A stretch of 9,498 bases of DNA from an uncultured Eubacteriales bacterium. Lineage in GTDB: Bacteria > Bacillota > Clostridia > Monoglobales > Monoglobaceae. The stretch spans positions 1 to 9,498 of the forward strand of contig CATVQN010000021.1 of the NCBI GenBank assembly GCA_958346135.1. Reading direction: 5' to 3'. Below, piece after piece: positions 6,190 to 9,498 of this stretch. The notes under the pieces are model-generated. The model was not told where the DNA came from, searched no databases, and worked only from the letters and a program-made list of their open reading frames with translations. Position numbers and translations under genes: made by a program. Every line of letters starts with the position of its first letter. Position 1 is the stretch's first letter.

Positions 6190-7220
6190 ATGTCCACTCC
6201 CTTTTCGCCGCTGACAATCTCACCGACCACACACGCTTCTTCGCCTGCACTGCGTACCGCCGCAACCGCTTGATCCGCCTGGTCGGCAGGAACCGCAAAC
6301 ATCAGACCGATTCCCATATTATAAGTATTAAACATATCTCGCTCCGAAACCTCGCCCAGCTTCTGAATCATCTTGAAAATGGGAAGAACCTCAAAGCTGT
6401 TTTTATCAATTCTCGCCCGGGTTCCCTCTTTCAGCATTCGTGGAATGTTTTCAATAAAGCCGCCGCCGGTAATATGGGATACCGCCCGCACGTCCACCTG
6501 CTCAATCACGGACAATAATGGTTTTACATAGATTTTCGTGGGAGTCAGCAGCGCCTCTCCCACCGTCATACCGAGTTCATCGCTGTATGTATTTAACCGT
6601 GCTGCACAATCGGTACTGTCGTCAATGCGAAACACCTTACGAACCAGAGAATAACCGTTGGAATGAACACCGGATGACTTTACGCCGATAATGACATTAC
6701 CCGCCTCTAAACGGCTGCCGTCAATGATTTTATCCTTATCCACAATTCCCACCGAGAACCCCGCCAGGTCGTATTCCTCCGGGTCATAGAATCCCGGCAT
6801 TTCCGCAGTTTCTCCGCCGATGAGAGCACAGCCCGCCTGAACGCAGCCGTCTGCTACACCTTTCACAATATCCGCAACCCGTTCGGGAACATTTTTTCCT
6901 ACCGCAATATAGTCCAGAAAGAACAGGGGCTTTGCACCGCCGCAGGCAATGTCATTGACACACATCGCCACACAGTCCTGACCCACGGTATCGTGCTTAT
7001 CCATGATAAATGCCAGCTTTAGCTTGGTGCCCACGCCGTCAGTTCCGGAAACCAGTACCGGGTTGTGATATCCCGCTCCGATCTCAAACAGCCCTCCAAA
7101 ACCGCCGATTCCCGATAACACCCCGGGGATGTTCGTCCGCTTTACATGTTCCTTCATCAACTCTACCGCTTTGTAACCTGCCTCTACGTCTACTCCTGCA
7201 CTCTTATACGCCTGACTCAT
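6183..7220 (-). CDS. purM: Phosphoribosylformylglycinamidine cyclo-ligase (AIR synthetase)
   Basis: PurM uses ATP to close formylglycinamidine ribonucleotide to AIR, the fifth step of IMP synthesis. The 345 residues equal the usual family length. The N-terminal Y-K-S-A-G-V-D-V (residues 5-12) is the family signature start. The S-G-T-D-G-V-G-T-K-L segment (58-67) and the downstream C-V-N-D-I and G-G-E-T-A-E-M-P-G motifs form the nucleotide and substrate sites. The ATG at 7220 follows AAGGAGG at good spacing and lies 27 bases after the purE stop. The last seven bases overlap purN. Nothing in the protein looks unusual. Confidence 0.97.
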   Translation of the reverse strand: MSQAYKSAGVDVEAGYKAVELMKEHVKRTNIPGVLSGIGGFGGLFEIGAGYHNPVLVSGTDGVGTKLKLAFIMDKHDTVGQDCVAMCVNDIACGGAKPLFFLDYIAVGKNVPERVADIVKGVADGCVQAGCALIGGETAEMPGFYDPEEYDLAGFSVGIVDKDKIIDGSRLEAGNVIIGVKSSGVHSNGYSLVRKVFRIDDSTDCAARLNTYSDELGMTVGEALLTPTKIYVKPLLSVIEQVDVRAVSHITGGGFIENIPRMLKEGTRARIDKNSFEVLPIFKMIQKLGEVSERDMFNTYNMGIGLMFAVPADQADQAVAAVRSAGEEACVVGEIVSGEKGVDIC

Positions 7221-7247
7221 TGGTATTCCTCCTTCTGTTTCATGCCC

Positions 7248-7745
7248 CTACAGGCTCTTTAATTCCTCTTGCAGCTTGGCATCCTTCTTCATGACCTCCG
7301 CCGCCATATCCTTCTTAAACTGCTCCAGTTTCTGCGCAAGTCCGGCATCCGCCAAAGCCAGCATCTCTACTGCCAAAATCCCCGCATTGTCCGCACCGTT
7401 TACCGCTACGGTTGCCACCGGGATTCCCGACGGCATCTGCACCATAGACAGAAGCGAATCCAAGCCGTCCATCAGGGACGATTGAATCGGCAGCGCAATC
7501 ACCGGCAGGGTGGTATAAGCCGCAATCACCCCTCCAAGGTGTGCCGCCTTTCCCGCAGCCGCAATAATTACCTTAATTCCGTTTTCCTTGGCCTCCTTGG
7601 CGAAGGCCTCCGCCTGATAAGGGGTACGGTGCGCAGAAATTACATGCGCTTCATAGTCTACCCCGAACTTTTTTAACTGATTGATCGCCCCTTTGACCAC
7701 CGGGAGATCAGAATTACTTCCCATAACAATTGCAACCTGTGCCAT
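7248..7745 (-). CDS. purE: N5-carboxyaminoimidazole ribonucleotide mutase, PurE class I-like
   Basis: PurE forms CAIR, the sixth step of IMP synthesis. The 165-residue protein has M-G-S-N-S-D (residues 8-13) and the catalytic-region S-A-H-R-T-P (37-42), which is the class I form. Q-S-S-L-M-D-G-L-D-S-L-L-S and V-Q-M-P-S-G-I-P-V are also typical. Compared with E. coli PurE as I remember it, G-A-G-G-A-A-H-L-P-G reads A-A-A-G-K-A-A-H-L-G-G (K66, G71). The later G-K-A-G-A-A-N-A loop is two residues shorter (V-N-G-A-D-N-A). The ATG at 7745 is chosen because the protein then begins just before the first strand; the ribosome site AGAAAGG is rather far (11 bases). It opens the purine block. No purK is visible, so the partner route for class I PurE is not shown here. 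Confidence 0.95.
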   Translation of the reverse strand: MAQVAIVMGSNSDLPVVKGAINQLKKFGVDYEAHVISAHRTPYQAEAFAKEAKENGIKVIIAAAGKAAHLGGVIAAYTTLPVIALPIQSSLMDGLDSLLSMVQMPSGIPVATVAVNGADNAGILAVEMLALADAGLAQKLEQFKKDMAAEVMKKDAKLQEELKSL

Positions 7746-7756
7746 ATGCTTCAAAA

Positions 7757-7763
7757 CCTTTCT
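7757..7763 (-). promoter_or_regulatory. Weak, distant ribosome binding site of purE
   Basis: AGAAAGG ends 11 bases before the ATG at 7745, a longer spacing and weaker match than at the other genes here. An in-frame GTG at 7769 has no better site. Confidence 0.4.
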
Positions 7764-7782
7764 GCCCACAAACTTATTTTCG

Positions 7783-7801
7783 CCCGCCGTGGACAGGCGG
7801 G
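7783..7801. other. GC-rich hairpin in the mtaD-purE gap
   Basis: CCCGCC and GGCGGG pair perfectly around a 7-base loop in the 84-base gap between the deaminase stop (7830) and purE start (7745). Read as minus-strand RNA it is followed by CGAAAATAAG, with no U-run, so it is not a standard terminator for luxS-mtaD. It might be an RNA processing or stability element, a partial attenuator, or chance. No purine riboswitch or convincing PurR operator was seen in the gap. Confidence 0.4.
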
Positions 7802-7829
7802 ATTTTAATCGATTGTCAAGTCTATTCGT

Positions 7830-9092
7830 TTAGGTTAGAAAATCTTTTTCTGGTATCTGCGCAGGTGAAAACCTTTTTTCTTCCGCCTTATGGTATACCA
7901 CCGCACCGTCTACAATGGTGCATACCACATCACTGCCTCGCACAGCGTAAACCAGATTGGAAACGGTATTGTGATTCGGTTTCAGATGCGGAACGTCAAA
8001 ATCCAGTAAAATTACATCCGCGAGAAAGCCGGGCTTTAACATTCCCAAATCCAAATACCCCAGCGCCTTTGCGCCATATACGGTGGCCATCTTTAAAACC
8101 TCCCAAGCCGGAAGAACAGTGGGATCCATTAAAATGCCCTTGTGCAAAATTCCCGCCAGCTTGATTTCCTCAAACAGATCCAGATTATTGTTGCTGGAGG
8201 CGCCGTCCGTTCCCAAGGCTACGGTAACCCTATGATCCAGCAGTTTGGGAACCTCCGCAATACCGGAGGCGAGCTTTAAATTACTCACCGGATTATGCAC
8301 CACCGCCGCCCCGCTTTTTGCCAGCAGCCCCATATCCTCCTCTGACAGCCATACCCCATGTGCTGCGGTCAAGGGAATCTCTAGCATACCGCACTCCTTC
8401 ATATATTGGGTGGGGCTCATTCCGAAATCCCGTTGACAGTCTTTGTTTTCGGTCCGGGTCTCTGACAGATGGGTATGAAGCCGAAGGCCGTGGTCCTTGG
8501 CAAACTCTACGCATCTTTCTAAAGTATTTCGGCTACAGGTGTAAACCGCATGAGGAGAAATTCCTACCCTGAGCCGGCCGCTGCCTGTCTTTACCTGCTT
8601 CAGAAGCCGCTCTGTCTTTTCCAGTTTGGTCTCCAGAACGGGATCGGTGATACCCTCGTTTAATACACCCCGGATTCCCAGCATCTCTGCGGCCCTTGCC
8701 GTTTCCTCCTGAAAGAAATACATATCATGAAAGCAGGTGGTTCCGGAGGCTAACATCTCCATGATTCCTCTGACACTGCTCTCATAAACCAATTTGGGTG
8801 TCAGCGTCTCTTCAAAGGGGAAAATCTTTTGAAACAGCCAGTCCTGAAGATTCATATCATCGGCGTAGCTGCGCAGTACCGTCATTGCCGTATGGGTGTG
8901 GGCGTTAATCAGTCCCGGCATAGCGACCTTGCCGCTCCCGTCAATCACCTTATCAAACATCCCCTCCGGTCGTTTGGTTCCCACATAGGCAATTCGATTT
9001 CCCTCAATTTGGATATAGGCATTTTCTATCACCCGCTCTTCTTCACACATAGTGACTGCCGTGACATTTTCAATCAATAAATTGTGTTTCAT
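7830..9092 (-). CDS. mtaD: 5-methylthioadenosine/S-adenosylhomocysteine deaminase (amidohydrolase)
   Basis: This 420-residue amidohydrolase matches the MTA/SAH deaminase family, which converts SAH, methylthioadenosine or adenosine to the inosyl products. The zinc ligands are visible: H65 and H67 in P-G-L-I-N-A-H-T-H, H208 in L-H-T-H-L-S-E-T and D296 in G-T-D-G-A-S-S-N-N-N. E211 is the likely proton shuttle. H181 in S-P-H-A-V-Y-T-C and H245 in A-A-H-G-V-W-L complete the site. The C-terminal composite beta-sandwich region carries G-F-L-A-D-V-I-L-L. The ATG at 9092-9090 overlaps the luxS stop as ATGA, so the two are almost certainly translationally coupled. Related family members act on guanine, chlorohydrolysed triazines or other deoxyadenosines, so the exact substrate is inferred from the motif set and from luxS next door. 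It is followed by an 84-base gap and then purE. Confidence 0.9.
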   Translation of the reverse strand: MKHNLLIENVTAVTMCEEERVIENAYIQIEGNRIAYVGTKRPEGMFDKVIDGSGKVAMPGLINAHTHTAMTVLRSYADDMNLQDWLFQKIFPFEETLTPKLVYESSVRGIMEMLASGTTCFHDMYFFQEETARAAEMLGIRGVLNEGITDPVLETKLEKTERLLKQVKTGSGRLRVGISPHAVYTCSRNTLERCVEFAKDHGLRLHTHLSETRTENKDCQRDFGMSPTQYMKECGMLEIPLTAAHGVWLSEEDMGLLAKSGAAVVHNPVSNLKLASGIAEVPKLLDHRVTVALGTDGASSNNNLDLFEEIKLAGILHKGILMDPTVLPAWEVLKMATVYGAKALGYLDLGMLKPGFLADVILLDFDVPHLKPNHNTVSNLVYAVRGSDVVCTIVDGAVVYHKAEEKRFSPAQIPEKDFLT

Positions 9093-9498
9093 TGCCGATA
9101 CCTCATATCCTCTACCGTTTTATTCTGAATTATTTCGTAATACCGTTTTGCCTCATCTTTCGCCAGCGCAACACTAAGGTTTCGGTAGTTTCCGCATTCT
9201 ATTTCACTGGCACCGGGCATCTCTCCTTCAAAATTCATGGCCTTTTGGAATGTATCAAGAATCAGCGCCAGATTTTCAGCATGATTCAGATTCCGAATCA
9301 GCAAATAAAATCCGGTCTGACAGCCCATAGGGCCAAAATAAATAATTTTATCCGCCAAACTGCTATTTCGCACCAGCGTTGCACCAATATGCTCTAAGGA
9401 GTGCATAGCGGCATTGGAAATCAAATCACCGGTATTGGGCTTTCGCATCCGCAAGTCATAGGTCACAATATCCCCGTCAATCCGAGAAATATAAACAC
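9089..9498 (-). CDS. luxS: S-ribosylhomocysteine lyase LuxS, partial (N-terminus beyond the window)
   Basis: The visible 135 residues cover most of LuxS, which splits S-ribosylhomocysteine into homocysteine and DPD, the precursor of autoinducer-2. The frame is open to the right edge, so the N-terminal portion is missing. Counting from the first whole codon (9496), R16 (Y-D-L-R) matches the substrate-site arginine. H32 and H36 in H-S-L-E-H are metal ligands and E35 is the general acid/base. C59 in G-P-M-G-C-Q-T-G-F-Y is the catalytic cysteine and C101 in E-C-G-N-Y the third metal ligand. All key residues in view are intact. A GTG at 9466 is only an internal valine codon, since homologous sequence (S-R-I-D-G-D-I-V-T-Y) continues upstream of it. 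It shares an ATGA junction with the deaminase gene. The nucleosidase (Pfs/MtnN) that makes its substrate is not in the window. Confidence 0.95.
   Translation of the reverse strand, partial: VYISRIDGDIVTYDLRMRKPNTGDLISNAAMHSLEHIGATLVRNSSLADKIIYFGPMGCQTGFYLLIRNLNHAENLALILDTFQKAMNFEGEMPGASEIECGNYRNLSVALAKDEAKRYYEIIQNKTVEDMRYRQ

Noticed and set aside
7814..7819. TTGACA on the minus strand before purE as a possible -35 box
   Set aside because: At 16-18 bases downstream the sequence is CCTGTC, CTGTCC or TGTCCA, with no resemblance to TATAAT, and the hairpin occupies that position.
9464..9466. GTG as the start of luxS
   Set aside because: Conserved LuxS sequence continues in frame upstream of it to the window edge, so it is an internal valine and the gene is truncated by the window.
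1..9498. CRISPR arrays, tRNA or rRNA genes, insertion sequences and a purine riboswitch
   Set aside because: No regularly spaced repeats, cloverleaf-like segments, transposase motifs or riboswitch core were found; the window is almost fully occupied by coding sequence.

Overview
The window is a compact bacterial chromosome segment of mid-range G+C. All eleven recognisable genes lie on the minus strand, so transcription runs from high to low coordinates. Strong AGGAGG-type ribosome binding sites, a sigma-A-type promoter, a LuxS, a PurO-type IMP cyclohydrolase and a free-standing AICAR transformylase all suggest an anaerobic Firmicute of class Clostridia, perhaps near Lachnospiraceae. The lineage is inferred from gene content, not from a marker search.

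Layout in transcription order. The 9498-7830 part carries a 5'-truncated luxS and an MTA/SAH deaminase gene (mtaD-like), coupled by an ATGA overlap. Both act on the S-adenosylhomocysteine/methylthioadenosine side of SAM metabolism. An 84-base gap with a GC-rich hairpin follows. Then comes a tight purine block (7745-3664): purE, purM, purN, a PurO-type IMP cyclohydrolase, and an AICAR transformylase equal to only the C-terminal half of ordinary PurH. An aldo/keto reductase of the YdhF type (3612-2695) closes the block and is followed by a hairpin that could terminate the transcript. purC, purF, purD, purL and purK are not in the window.

A second transcription unit starts from a very good promoter (TTGTAA, 17-base spacer, TATAAT; 2617-2589). 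It holds a HisD-family dehydrogenase, a HisB-family dehydratase and a HAD-family hydrolase that runs off the left edge. The three are very tightly packed (14-base gap, then a 20-base overlap). At first sight this is a fragment of a histidine operon, but both His-family proteins differ from true histidine enzymes at positions that matter. HisD has E for Q and N for D at two zinc-ligand positions, and A for H at a substrate position. HisB has L for one of its metal-binding histidines and lacks several phosphate-contact residues. No other his gene is present. The most interesting reading is a paralogous dehydratase/phosphatase/dehydrogenase cassette acting on a substrate other than the histidine intermediates. 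The alternative is a rapidly diverged but genuine histidine enzyme set.

The purine genes cover steps 3, 5 and 6 (PurN, PurM, PurE) and the last two steps (AICAR transformylase, PurO) of IMP synthesis. Placing SAH/MTA deamination and LuxS just upstream could tie methyl-cycle by-product recycling to purine supply.
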